Source: UBA3537 sp038106885
GTDB lineage: Bacteria > Bacteroidota > Bacteroidia > Flavobacteriales > Flavobacteriaceae
Reading direction: 5' to 3'
DNA length: 5,121 nt
Assembly (NCBI GenBank): GCA_038106885.1
Contig: JAYNFX010000057.1
Location: 1-5,121 of the forward strand
Part shown: positions 1 to 5,121 of the stretch, piece after piece
Layout: each line of letters opens with the position of its first letter
Position numbering within the stretch: the first letter of the stretch is position 1
Made by a program: the position numbers and the translations under genes
Notes under the pieces: generated by a model
The model's database searches: none
What the model was told of the DNA's origin: nothing
What the model saw: only the letters and a program-made list of their open reading frames with translations

Positions 1-785
1 ACAAAAATTTGCCATGCTTTACTAAAACCAATTCTTCTTATAGTTCCTCTGTAAAGAGTCTGTATATTATCTAATCCATATATTTTTTGATATTTTAATG
101 AATTTCTATTTGCGTAGGCCTCGAAACGCCCAAAGCCCTCAACTTCTAAAAACTCTGTTCTTCTAAAAAGTCGGCTATATGGGATATATTTAAACTTACC
201 CTCTTGTATGAATTTTGCAGCTCCGCCCTGTCCAGCAGTTACAACATTTCTTGGGTTCCAAGTAAATTTATATCGCCACAAATTATTATCACTTTCTGGA
301 GCGACAAGACCTCCTGTAAATGATTCAAAAAGGATCATTTTTCCTCCTTTATTTTTGATACTGTCAATGACCTTCATTGCACTCATATGATCAATTCCTG
401 GATCAACTCCCATTTCATTAAGGAATAACAAGTTTTTATCTCTAGCCTCTTTATCAAGCGCTTGCATTTGCTTACTAACATATGAAGCTGTAACCATATT
501 TTTGCCAAATTTCAAACAATCTTTAGCGACTTCAATGTGGTAACGTGCAGGAAGCATTGAAATCACAATATCAGAGTTTTTAATTTCTGTTTCTCTCTGT
601 TTTTTATTAAATATATCAAACTCAATGAATGTTCCGTTTGAGTGATTATTTAATAGTTTTAATCCCAAAGAACTATCTTTATCTGCAAGTCTAATATTTA
701 AGGATTCTGAAATTGAATTGTCAAGAAGATATTTTATCAGATATGATGTGGATTTCCCAGATCCAATAATTAAAATAGTACGCAT
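1..785 (-). CDS. Saccharopine dehydrogenase family protein (N-terminal 261 codons; C-terminus off the window)
   Basis: Probable NAD(P)-dependent oxidoreductase of the saccharopine dehydrogenase/reductase family, cytosolic, which acts in lysine metabolism through saccharopine. The frame is open from an ATG at 785-783 to the window edge. Residues 4-10 (ILIIGSG) form the first strand and glycine turn of a Rossmann nucleotide-binding fold. They are followed by an acidic residue after the second strand (RLADKD, 32-37), SMLPA (76-80), and the family signature NEMGVDPGIDHM (123-134). The second domain shows PESDNNLWRYKFTW (163-176), AGQGGAAKF (184-192) and LYRGTIRRIGF (244-254), typical of the saccharopine reductase substrate domain. 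The family is usually about 400-460 residues, so over a third is missing. It is divergent from the DUF423 gene. No clear promoter is seen; TAACTTAG (821-814, minus strand) is only a weak -7 match. The family is well supported. Whether the enzyme degrades lysine, makes it, or uses another substrate cannot be told here. Confidence 0.9.
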   Translation of the reverse strand, partial: MRTILIIGSGKSTSYLIKYLLDNSISESLNIRLADKDSSLGLKLLNNHSNGTFIEFDIFNKKQRETEIKNSDIVISMLPARYHIEVAKDCLKFGKNMVTASYVSKQMQALDKEARDKNLLFLNEMGVDPGIDHMSAMKVIDSIKNKGGKMILFESFTGGLVAPESDNNLWRYKFTWNPRNVVTAGQGGAAKFIQEGKFKYIPYSRLFRRTEFLEVEGFGRFEAYANRNSLKYQKIYGLDNIQTLYRGTIRRIGFSKAWQIF

Positions 786-802
786 TTTCCTAATACAATT
801 AT

Positions 803-810
803 TACTTTTG
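803..810 (+). promoter_or_regulatory. Candidate Bacteroidota -7 promoter element upstream of the DUF423 gene
   Basis: TACTTTTG matches the Bacteroidota -7 consensus TAnnTTTG at all defined positions. It lies 28 bases before the ATG at 839, which would give a leader of roughly 20 bases. No convincing -33 TTTG element is seen at the usual spacing. The 9-mer TTACTTTTG is identical to the one before pckA. Confidence 0.5.
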
Positions 811-838
811 CCTCTAAGTTAACGAATTGAATTACCAA

Positions 839-1234
839 ATGAACAAAATTGAAAAGAAAATATATGTGACTGCAGCGTTGGCTGGATTTACTGCAATTAT
901 ATTAGGTGCAATAGCCGCTCATGGATTAGAAAACTTAAAAAAAACTGATTCTTTTGAAAGTTTTCAAACAGGTGTACGTTATCAAATTTATCATTCTTTA
1001 TTTCTATTTATTTTGGGCCTTATTCCAGTACTGAATGAAACACAAAAAAAACAAATCTTCTGGCTTATTAGTGTTGGAATAATTTTATTTTCATTTTCTA
1101 TTTATGCTTTATCTACAAATGAATTAACAGATTTTGATTTTGCCTTTTTAGGCCCTGCAACACCCCTTGGTGGTGTATTTTTATTATCAGGTTGGCTTTG
1201 TTTCATTTACAACCTAATAAAATTTAAAAAATAA
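839..1234 (+). CDS. DUF423 family small integral membrane protein
   Basis: A 131-residue inner-membrane protein of the DUF423 (YgdD-like) family, whose molecular function is not established. It has four hydrophobic segments at about residues 8-29, 48-66, 72-92 and 102-126. Family motifs appear in order: GAIAAHGL (23-30), TGVRYQIYHSL (44-54), FSFSIYAL (84-91) and GPATPLGG followed by LLSGW (105-119). The length is normal for the family. The frame extends four codons upstream to a TTG at 827. I prefer the ATG at 839 because it leaves a normal leader after the -7 element at 803-810 and puts the start close to the first membrane helix. The C-terminus is basic (KFKK), consistent with a cytoplasmic tail. 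The gene is divergent from the dehydrogenase gene and 63 bases before pckA. It could be cotranscribed with pckA, though pckA seems to have its own promoter. Confidence 0.9.
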   Translation: MNKIEKKIYVTAALAGFTAIILGAIAAHGLENLKKTDSFESFQTGVRYQIYHSLFLFILGLIPVLNETQKKQIFWLISVGIILFSFSIYALSTNELTDFDFAFLGPATPLGGVFLLSGWLCFIYNLIKFKK

Positions 1235-1246
1235 ATTAATATTTAG

Positions 1247-1261
1247 TTCTTTTTAAAAGAA
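1247..1261. promoter_or_regulatory. 15-base dyad just upstream of the pckA -7 element (candidate operator)
   Basis: TTCTTTT-T-AAAAGAA is a perfect 7-base inverted repeat around a single central base. It ends 4 bases before the putative -7 element at 1266. It is flanked by two direct copies of AATATTTA (1238-1245 and 1260-1267) spaced 22 bases apart. The position, in the -33 to -7 spacer, would suit a regulator controlling pckA. As RNA it could form only a 6-bp AU-rich hairpin with a 3-base loop and no following U-tract, so it is a poor terminator for the DUF423 gene. Chance is a real alternative in such AT-rich DNA. Confidence 0.25.
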
Positions 1262-1265
1262 TATT

Positions 1266-1273
1266 TACTTTTG
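1266..1273 (+). promoter_or_regulatory. Candidate Bacteroidota -7 promoter element of pckA
   Basis: TACTTTTG fits the TAnnTTTG consensus fully and lies 24 bases before the pckA ATG. This places transcription start near 1280 and leaves a leader of under 20 bases. No clear -33 TTTG is present about 20 bases upstream; that region is occupied by the 1247-1261 dyad. A promoter depending on an activator is possible but only inferred. Confidence 0.5.
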
Positions 1274-1297
1274 TATGGTTAATGTTATATTGTATTT

Positions 1298-2908
1298 ATG
1301 TTAAAACTAGATGAAGTTACGAAAACGATTTCGTTAGATGATTATGGTATCACTTCTAATCTAATATATTACCAGCTAAGTGCTAATGAATTACATAACA
1401 GGGTAATAAGCCTAGATCAAGGTATTGAGTCCTCTACAGGAGCACTTATCATAAACACTGGTGAATTTACGGGACGCTCTCCAAAAGACCGTTTCATTGT
1501 AAAGGATAATGTTACCAAAGATCTAATATGGTGGGGTGATATTAACCTTCCTTTCAGTCCAGAAAAATTTGATTTATTGTACGATAAAGTGATTGCTTAT
1601 TTGAACCAAAAACCTATCTATGTACGTGATAGTTTTGCTTGTAGCGACCATAATTATCGTCTAAATATCCGCATAATTAATGAACACCCTTGGAGCAACT
1701 ATTTTGCATACAATATGTTTATACGACCTAAGGATTCAGAACTTTTAAAATTTAAACCTGATTGGTCTATAATAAATGCTCCTGGATTTATGGCAAATAG
1801 TGAATGCGACTTTACTAGGCAACATAATTTTGCAATTATAAATTTTACAAAAAAAATTATTTTAATTGGTGGTACAGGCTATACAGGTGAAATCAAAAAA
1901 AGTATATTTTCTGTATTAAATTTTATACTACCACAATACAAGAACACTTTACCTATGCATTGCAGTGCAAATGTAGGTCAAGACGGATCTACCGCAATAT
2001 TTTTTGGTCTGTCTGGTACCGGAAAAACTACATTATCTACAGACCCAAAACGAAAATTGATTGGTGATGATGAACACGGTTGGACTGAAGAAAATACAAT
2101 TTTTAATTTCGAGGGAGGATGCTATGCTAAAGTAATTAATCTTTCAAAGTTAAAAGAACCTGAAATTTTTAATGCTATAAAAAAAGGAGCTATACTTGAA
2201 AACGTTATAACCAACAATCAAGGCAAAGTTGATTTCAATGATGATAGTATTACTCCAAATACTAGAGTTAGTTATCCAATACATCATATAGAAAATATTC
2301 AAACTAAATCTATTGGAAATAATCCCAAAAATATTTTCTTTCTTACAGCAGATGCTTTTGGAGTTTTACCTCCAATTTCAAAGCTTACTCCTGAACAAGC
2401 TGCATATCATTTTATATCTGGATATACTGCAAAAGTTGCTGGTACTGAAGCAGGAATTATAGAGCCTAAACCTATTTTTTCAGCATGTTTTGGAGCTCCT
2501 TTTATGCCGCTTCATCCCACTAAATATGCTGATATGCTGATAGATAAAATGAAAAAAACAGGCGTGAGCGTATGGCTTGTAAATACTGGTTGGACAGGCG
2601 GACCATATGGTATTGGAAAACGGATGGAGCTTAAGTACACTAGAGCAATGATAAATGCTGCATTAGATGGATCATTAGAAGCTACAAATAAAGATAATTA
2701 TCATATTCATTCTGTTTTTGGAGTATTACAGCCTAGAATTTGTCCAAATGTTCCAACATCATTTTTGAGTCCAAGGAAAACATGGAACGACGATAAAGGA
2801 TTTTACGAAACAGCATTTAAGTTGTCAAAATCTTTTATTGATAATTTCAAAAAATATGAAGATTATGCCAGCAAAGAGATAATGTCAGGCGCGCCAAATT
2901 TGAGATAA
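1298..2908 (+). CDS. pckA: Phosphoenolpyruvate carboxykinase (ATP)
   Basis: Cytosolic enzyme that converts oxaloacetate and ATP to phosphoenolpyruvate, CO2 and ADP, the first committed step of gluconeogenesis from TCA-cycle intermediates. The 536 residues match the usual length of the ATP-type family. By alignment from memory to E. coli PckA, the active site is intact. R60 in TGRSPKDRF and R323 in NTRVSYP bind substrate. Y195 and K201 lie in GTGYTGEIKK. H221 in MHCSAN and K201 bind the metal, together with D258 of LIGDDEHGW (kinase-2). The P-loop GLSGTGKTTLS spans 237-247, with K243 and T244 as nucleotide and metal ligands. R442 and T448 in the KRMELKYTRA region contact adenine. The P-loop form and this C-terminal motif mark the ATP rather than the GTP enzyme. 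The ATG at 1298 gives a family-like N-terminus (LDDYGI at 13-18). No Shine-Dalgarno is seen, as is normal for Bacteroidota. It probably uses its own promoter at 1266-1273. Confidence 0.98.
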   Translation: MLKLDEVTKTISLDDYGITSNLIYYQLSANELHNRVISLDQGIESSTGALIINTGEFTGRSPKDRFIVKDNVTKDLIWWGDINLPFSPEKFDLLYDKVIAYLNQKPIYVRDSFACSDHNYRLNIRIINEHPWSNYFAYNMFIRPKDSELLKFKPDWSIINAPGFMANSECDFTRQHNFAIINFTKKIILIGGTGYTGEIKKSIFSVLNFILPQYKNTLPMHCSANVGQDGSTAIFFGLSGTGKTTLSTDPKRKLIGDDEHGWTEENTIFNFEGGCYAKVINLSKLKEPEIFNAIKKGAILENVITNNQGKVDFNDDSITPNTRVSYPIHHIENIQTKSIGNNPKNIFFLTADAFGVLPPISKLTPEQAAYHFISGYTAKVAGTEAGIIEPKPIFSACFGAPFMPLHPTKYADMLIDKMKKTGVSVWLVNTGWTGGPYGIGKRMELKYTRAMINAALDGSLEATNKDNYHIHSVFGVLQPRICPNVPTSFLSPRKTWNDDKGFYETAFKLSKSFIDNFKKYEDYASKEIMSGAPNLR

Positions 2909-2943
2909 AACAGATAATTTATTTACCCTATCTAGTTTTAAAG

Positions 2944-2967
2944 TTAAAATTAAAAGTGTAATTTTAA
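2944..2967. repeat. AT-only 9-base inverted repeat in the pckA-lipoprotein gap
   Basis: TTAAAATTA (2944-2952) and TAATTTTAA (2959-2967) are perfect reverse complements around a 6-base loop, AAAGTG. It lies 35 bases after the pckA stop and 16 bases before the lipoprotein start. The stem has no G-C pair and no U-tract follows, so it would be a weak intrinsic terminator. It could also be a protein-binding dyad or chance. The rest of the 75-base gap shows only AT-rich sequence, including a 12-base palindrome at 2967-2978 and TAGTTTTA (2933-2940), a one-mismatch -7 element. Confidence 0.3.
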
Positions 2968-2983
2968 ATTATATAATTAATGC

Positions 2984-3454
2984 ATGCGTTATTCTCTTTT
3001 TTTTAGTTTAATTTTTTTTTGTTCATGTCAATTCATTGATAAAAAAAAATTAGACTCTGAATTATTTCTTGAAAATCAATTAACAGCCTTTAAGTGGGAT
3101 GAATTAGATCAATATCCTACTTTTGAAACATGTGATGAGAATTATAATTATGAACAAAATAAGATTTGCTTTGAATCAATCCTATCCAATCATTTTACAG
3201 AATTTTTTAAAGCTAATAATAATATCCCCCTAAAAAAGACTACTGATACTTTAATATTTGAACTTAAAGTTTCAAAAGCTGGTCAAATTTTTATTTCTAA
3301 TTCAAAAAGCCAATTTAGTATCTACCCTGTTGGATTTATTGATCTTTTACAACACAGTTTTTTGGATTTACCGGTTTTATATCCTGCGATAAAAAGGGGT
3401 CAATATGTTGATTCGAGCTTTAAATTACCTGTAATTTTAAATACTAAACAATGA
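2984..3454 (+). CDS. Predicted lipoprotein with TonB-C-like C-terminal domain
   Basis: A 156-residue predicted lipoprotein of unknown specific role. Residues 1-15 form a short, very hydrophobic signal sequence (R2, then a Leu/Phe/Ile stretch) ending in FCSC. C15 would be the lipidated cysteine, although the lipobox is loose (F-C-S-C), followed by QFIDKKK. The mature part has a cysteine pair, C50 and C62, in a context (P-x-F-x-x-C, then about 11 residues, then C-F-E-S) resembling the module that often precedes the TonB domain in Bacteroidota. Residues about 88-152 match the TonB C-terminal pattern: strand TLIFELKVSKAGQIFI, a helix near 118-127, then LPVLYPAIKRGQYVDSSFKLPVIL-like spacing (129-152). 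Unlike true TonB it has no transmembrane anchor and no proline-rich linker, so energy transduction is unlikely. It would sit in the periplasm on a lipid anchor. It overlaps ruvC by ATGA. An ATG at 2980 is out of frame. Runs T8, T9 and A9 lie in its first 66 bases. The gene is certain; the domain call is moderate. Confidence 0.8.
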   Translation: MRYSLFFSLIFFCSCQFIDKKKLDSELFLENQLTAFKWDELDQYPTFETCDENYNYEQNKICFESILSNHFTEFFKANNNIPLKKTTDTLIFELKVSKAGQIFISNSKSQFSIYPVGFIDLLQHSFLDLPVLYPAIKRGQYVDSSFKLPVILNTKQ

Positions 3455-4005
3455 TCAGCGATAAAATTATTTTAGGTATTGATCCTGGTACAACAATAAT
3501 GGGATTTGGATTAATTAAAGTTAAAGGTAAAAATATGGAGTTTCTACAACTCAATGAGTTACAATTAAAAAAATATAGCGATCATTATGTAAAATTAAAA
3601 TTGATATTTGAAAGGACTTTAGAGCTAATTGATAATTTCAATCCTGACGAAATAGCTATTGAAGCTCCATTTTTTGGAAAAAATGTTCAGAGTATGTTAA
3701 AATTAGGTAGGGCACAAGGAGTTGCAATGGCCGCTGGATTATCTAGGGAAATTCCAATTACAGAGTATTCTCCTAAGAAAATAAAAATGGCTATTACTGG
3801 AAATGGTAATGCAAGTAAAGAACAAGTTGCGAAAATGTTGCAAAGTTTATTAAAAATCAATGAATTACCTAAAAATCTAGATTCTACCGATGGTTTAGCG
3901 GCAGCAGTATGTCATTTCTATAATTCCGGAAAAGTAACTCTTGGGAAGACCTATACTGGCTGGAGTGCTTTTGTCAAGCAAAATGAAAATAGAATAAAAA
4001 AATAA
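3451..4005 (+). CDS. ruvC: Crossover junction endodeoxyribonuclease RuvC
   Basis: Holliday-junction resolvase: a dimeric, Mg2+-dependent nuclease that cuts four-way junctions symmetrically after RuvAB branch migration in recombinational repair. The 184 residues are normal for the family. The RNase H-like fold is clear: first strand with IDPGTT, D11; IEAPFFGKN with E71; a central DNA-binding helix region (QSMLKLGRAQGVAMAA, 80-95); YSPKKIKMAITGNGNASKEQV (106-126); and LDSTDGLAAAVCH (143-155) with D144 and D147. These four acids correspond to D7, E66, D138 and D141 of E. coli RuvC, so the catalytic site is complete. The start ATG overlaps the stop of the lipoprotein gene (ATGA), suggesting translational coupling. 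The C-terminal tail (GWSAFVKQNENRIKK) is a common RuvC ending in Bacteroidota. ruvA and ruvB are not in the window. Confidence 0.97.
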   Translation: MISDKIILGIDPGTTIMGFGLIKVKGKNMEFLQLNELQLKKYSDHYVKLKLIFERTLELIDNFNPDEIAIEAPFFGKNVQSMLKLGRAQGVAMAAGLSREIPITEYSPKKIKMAITGNGNASKEQVAKMLQSLLKINELPKNLDSTDGLAAAVCHFYNSGKVTLGKTYTGWSAFVKQNENRIKK

Positions 4006-4016
4006 TATCATCCATA

Positions 4017-5121
4017 TTGGCAGGGCTCTACATACATATTCCATTTTGTAAAAAAGCTTGCCATTACTGTAATTTTCACTTCTCAACTAATCAAAAGTAT
4101 AAATCTGATTTTCTTGATGCTTTGTGTAAAGAGCTTGATATGAGATCAATCGAACTAAATGATAATATTTTAGAGTCTATTTATTTTGGTGGTGGCACAC
4201 CTTCATTATTGAGCCATGACGATATAAATACAATACTAAATGTTATTTATGATAATTATAAAGTTGACAATAACCCAGAGATTACTTTAGAAGCTAACCC
4301 TGATGATTTAAATCCTAAAAAAGTTAAACAACTATCATTAACAAAAATAAATAGATTAAGTATTGGAGTTCAATCTTTCTTTGAAGATGATTTGAAAGAA
4401 ATGAATCGTGCTCATAATTCAATAGAAGCTAAGAGGAGTATTGAAATTTCAACAAAATATTTTGATAATGTGAGTATAGATCTTATGTATGGAATGCCAA
4501 AAATGTCCAATAATAAATGGCAAGAGAATCTTGATATTGCATTTGATTGTAACTTAAAACATTTATCGTGCTATGCAATTACAGTTGAGCCTAAAACAAC
4601 TTTAGAATATTTCATCAAGACAAAAAAATATCCTGCTTTGAACGATAATTTAGCTGCTAAGCATTTTGAAATTTTGGTAGAAAAAACAGCAAAAGCGGGT
4701 TTCACACATTATGAGGTTTGTAGTTTTGGTAAACCTGGTTATTTTTCAAAACATAATACAAATTACTGGTTTGGTAAATCTTACTTAGGTGTTGGCCCAT
4801 CAGCGCATTCATTTGATGGTGAAAGGAGATCTTGGAATATTTCAAATAATATAAATTATATAAATTCAATTAAAAATGATAAGTTGCCAAGTACTCAAGA
4901 AATATTAACTCAAAATAATTGTTTTAATGAGTATTTAATGACAGGTTTAAGAACTATGTGGGGTGTTTCTTTACGAGAGGTAGAAATGAAATTTGGTATT
5001 GATTATAAATTACACCTTTTGAAAAATTCAAAAAGGCAAATAAATAATAGGAGTTTATTTTTAGATAATAATTGTCTTAAAACAACTGAAAAAGGTAAAT
5101 TTTTATGCGATGGAATAGCAT
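4017..5121 (+). CDS. hemW: Radical SAM haem chaperone HemW (C-terminus cut by the window edge)
   Basis: Radical SAM protein of the HemN/HemW family, known in other bacteria to bind haem and deliver it to respiratory enzymes. The 368 codons present are close to the usual 375-380, so only the extreme C-terminus is missing. The start is TTG at 4017. No ATG or GTG lies between it and the in-frame stop at 3990-3992, and it places the initiator exactly at the conserved M-A-G-x-Y-I-H-I-P-F-C. The CxxxCxxC 4Fe-4S motif is C11, C15, C18. Residue 20 is Phe, where HemN oxidases have a fourth cysteine, which favours HemW over coproporphyrinogen oxidase. Other motifs are GGGTP (58-62), EANPDD (92-97), RLSIGVQSF (113-121), DLMYGMP (155-161), HYEVCSF (231-237), HNTNYW (246-251) and YLGVGPSAHSF (256-266). 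The C-terminal HemW domain includes LMTGLRTMWGV (307-317). It follows ruvC after 11 bases, so it is probably cotranscribed. Confidence 0.94.
   Translation, partial: MAGLYIHIPFCKKACHYCNFHFSTNQKYKSDFLDALCKELDMRSIELNDNILESIYFGGGTPSLLSHDDINTILNVIYDNYKVDNNPEITLEANPDDLNPKKVKQLSLTKINRLSIGVQSFFEDDLKEMNRAHNSIEAKRSIEISTKYFDNVSIDLMYGMPKMSNNKWQENLDIAFDCNLKHLSCYAITVEPKTTLEYFIKTKKYPALNDNLAAKHFEILVEKTAKAGFTHYEVCSFGKPGYFSKHNTNYWFGKSYLGVGPSAHSFDGERRSWNISNNINYINSIKNDKLPSTQEILTQNNCFNEYLMTGLRTMWGVSLREVEMKFGIDYKLHLLKNSKRQINNRSLFLDNNCLKTTEKGKFLCDGIA

Noticed and set aside
208..390. 60-residue open frame on the plus strand.
   Set aside because: It lies wholly antisense inside the well-supported dehydrogenase gene, and its translation shows no family features.
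744..761. GSGKST near the N-terminus of the leftward gene looks like a Walker A (P-loop) motif.
   Set aside because: It follows a short hydrophobic strand at the extreme N-terminus (ILIIGSG) and the rest matches saccharopine dehydrogenase throughout; this is the Rossmann glycine turn, with no Walker B context.
827..838. TTG at 827 as an earlier start of the DUF423 protein, adding four residues.
   Set aside because: The ATG at 839 suits the family N-terminus and leaves a more normal leader after the -7 element; the TTG cannot be fully excluded.
1275..1314. Two tiny out-of-frame ATG frames (from 1275 and 1282) overlapping the pckA start, possible leader peptides.
   Set aside because: They are only about 10 codons, have no recognisable attenuator or regulatory codon run, and are expected by chance.
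2967..2978. 12-base palindrome AATTATATAATT before the lipoprotein gene.
   Set aside because: It consists only of A and T in a very AT-rich gap, so chance is the simplest explanation.
2980..3006. ATG at 2980, four bases before the lipoprotein start, opening an 8-codon frame.
   Set aside because: It stops at once at TAG (3004-3006) and encodes nothing recognisable; the ATG at 2984 gives the signal peptide.
3895..4086. 63-residue open frame on the minus strand.
   Set aside because: It is antisense to the end of ruvC and the start of hemW, both clearly coding.
1..5121. Search for CRISPR-type repeats, insertion sequence ends, tRNA or rRNA genes, phage or defence genes.
   Set aside because: No regularly spaced repeats, transposase motifs or RNA gene signatures were seen, and the six housekeeping-type genes fill nearly the whole window.

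Overview
The window is AT-rich, with poly-A and poly-T runs of up to 9 bases. It carries six protein genes and almost no non-coding DNA; the longest gene-free gap is 75 bases. Several points suggest a Bacteroidota bacterium, most likely a flavobacterium-like lineage. Start codons lack Shine-Dalgarno sequences. Two gaps hold the Bacteroidota-type -7 promoter element TAnnTTTG. The protein forms, such as PckA with GTGYTGE and HemW beginning M-A-G-x-Y-I-H-I-P-F-C, also fit that phylum. The species cannot be named from this sequence.

Left part (1-1234): a saccharopine dehydrogenase-family gene runs leftward off the edge of the window. It is divergent, across a 53-base gap, from a small DUF423 membrane protein gene.

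Middle (1235-2983): pckA encodes ATP-dependent phosphoenolpyruvate carboxykinase, the entry enzyme of gluconeogenesis, with every checked catalytic residue present. Its 63-base upstream gap holds a -7 element and a 15-base dyad. The 75-base gap after it holds an AT-only inverted repeat.

Right part (2984-5121): three tightly packed genes look like one operon. They encode a lipoprotein with a TonB-C-like C-terminal domain, RuvC (overlapping the lipoprotein gene by ATGA), and HemW (11 bases after ruvC, probable TTG start, cut by the window edge a few residues before its expected end). Their roles differ (envelope, Holliday-junction resolution, haem delivery), so the cluster is more likely packed housekeeping genes than one pathway.

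I found no mobile element, CRISPR array, tRNA or rRNA, and no convincing new biological system. The points most worth a second look are the TonB-C-like lipoprotein with homopolymer tracts in its signal-peptide region, the TTG start and three-cysteine cluster of HemW, and the pckA promoter region.
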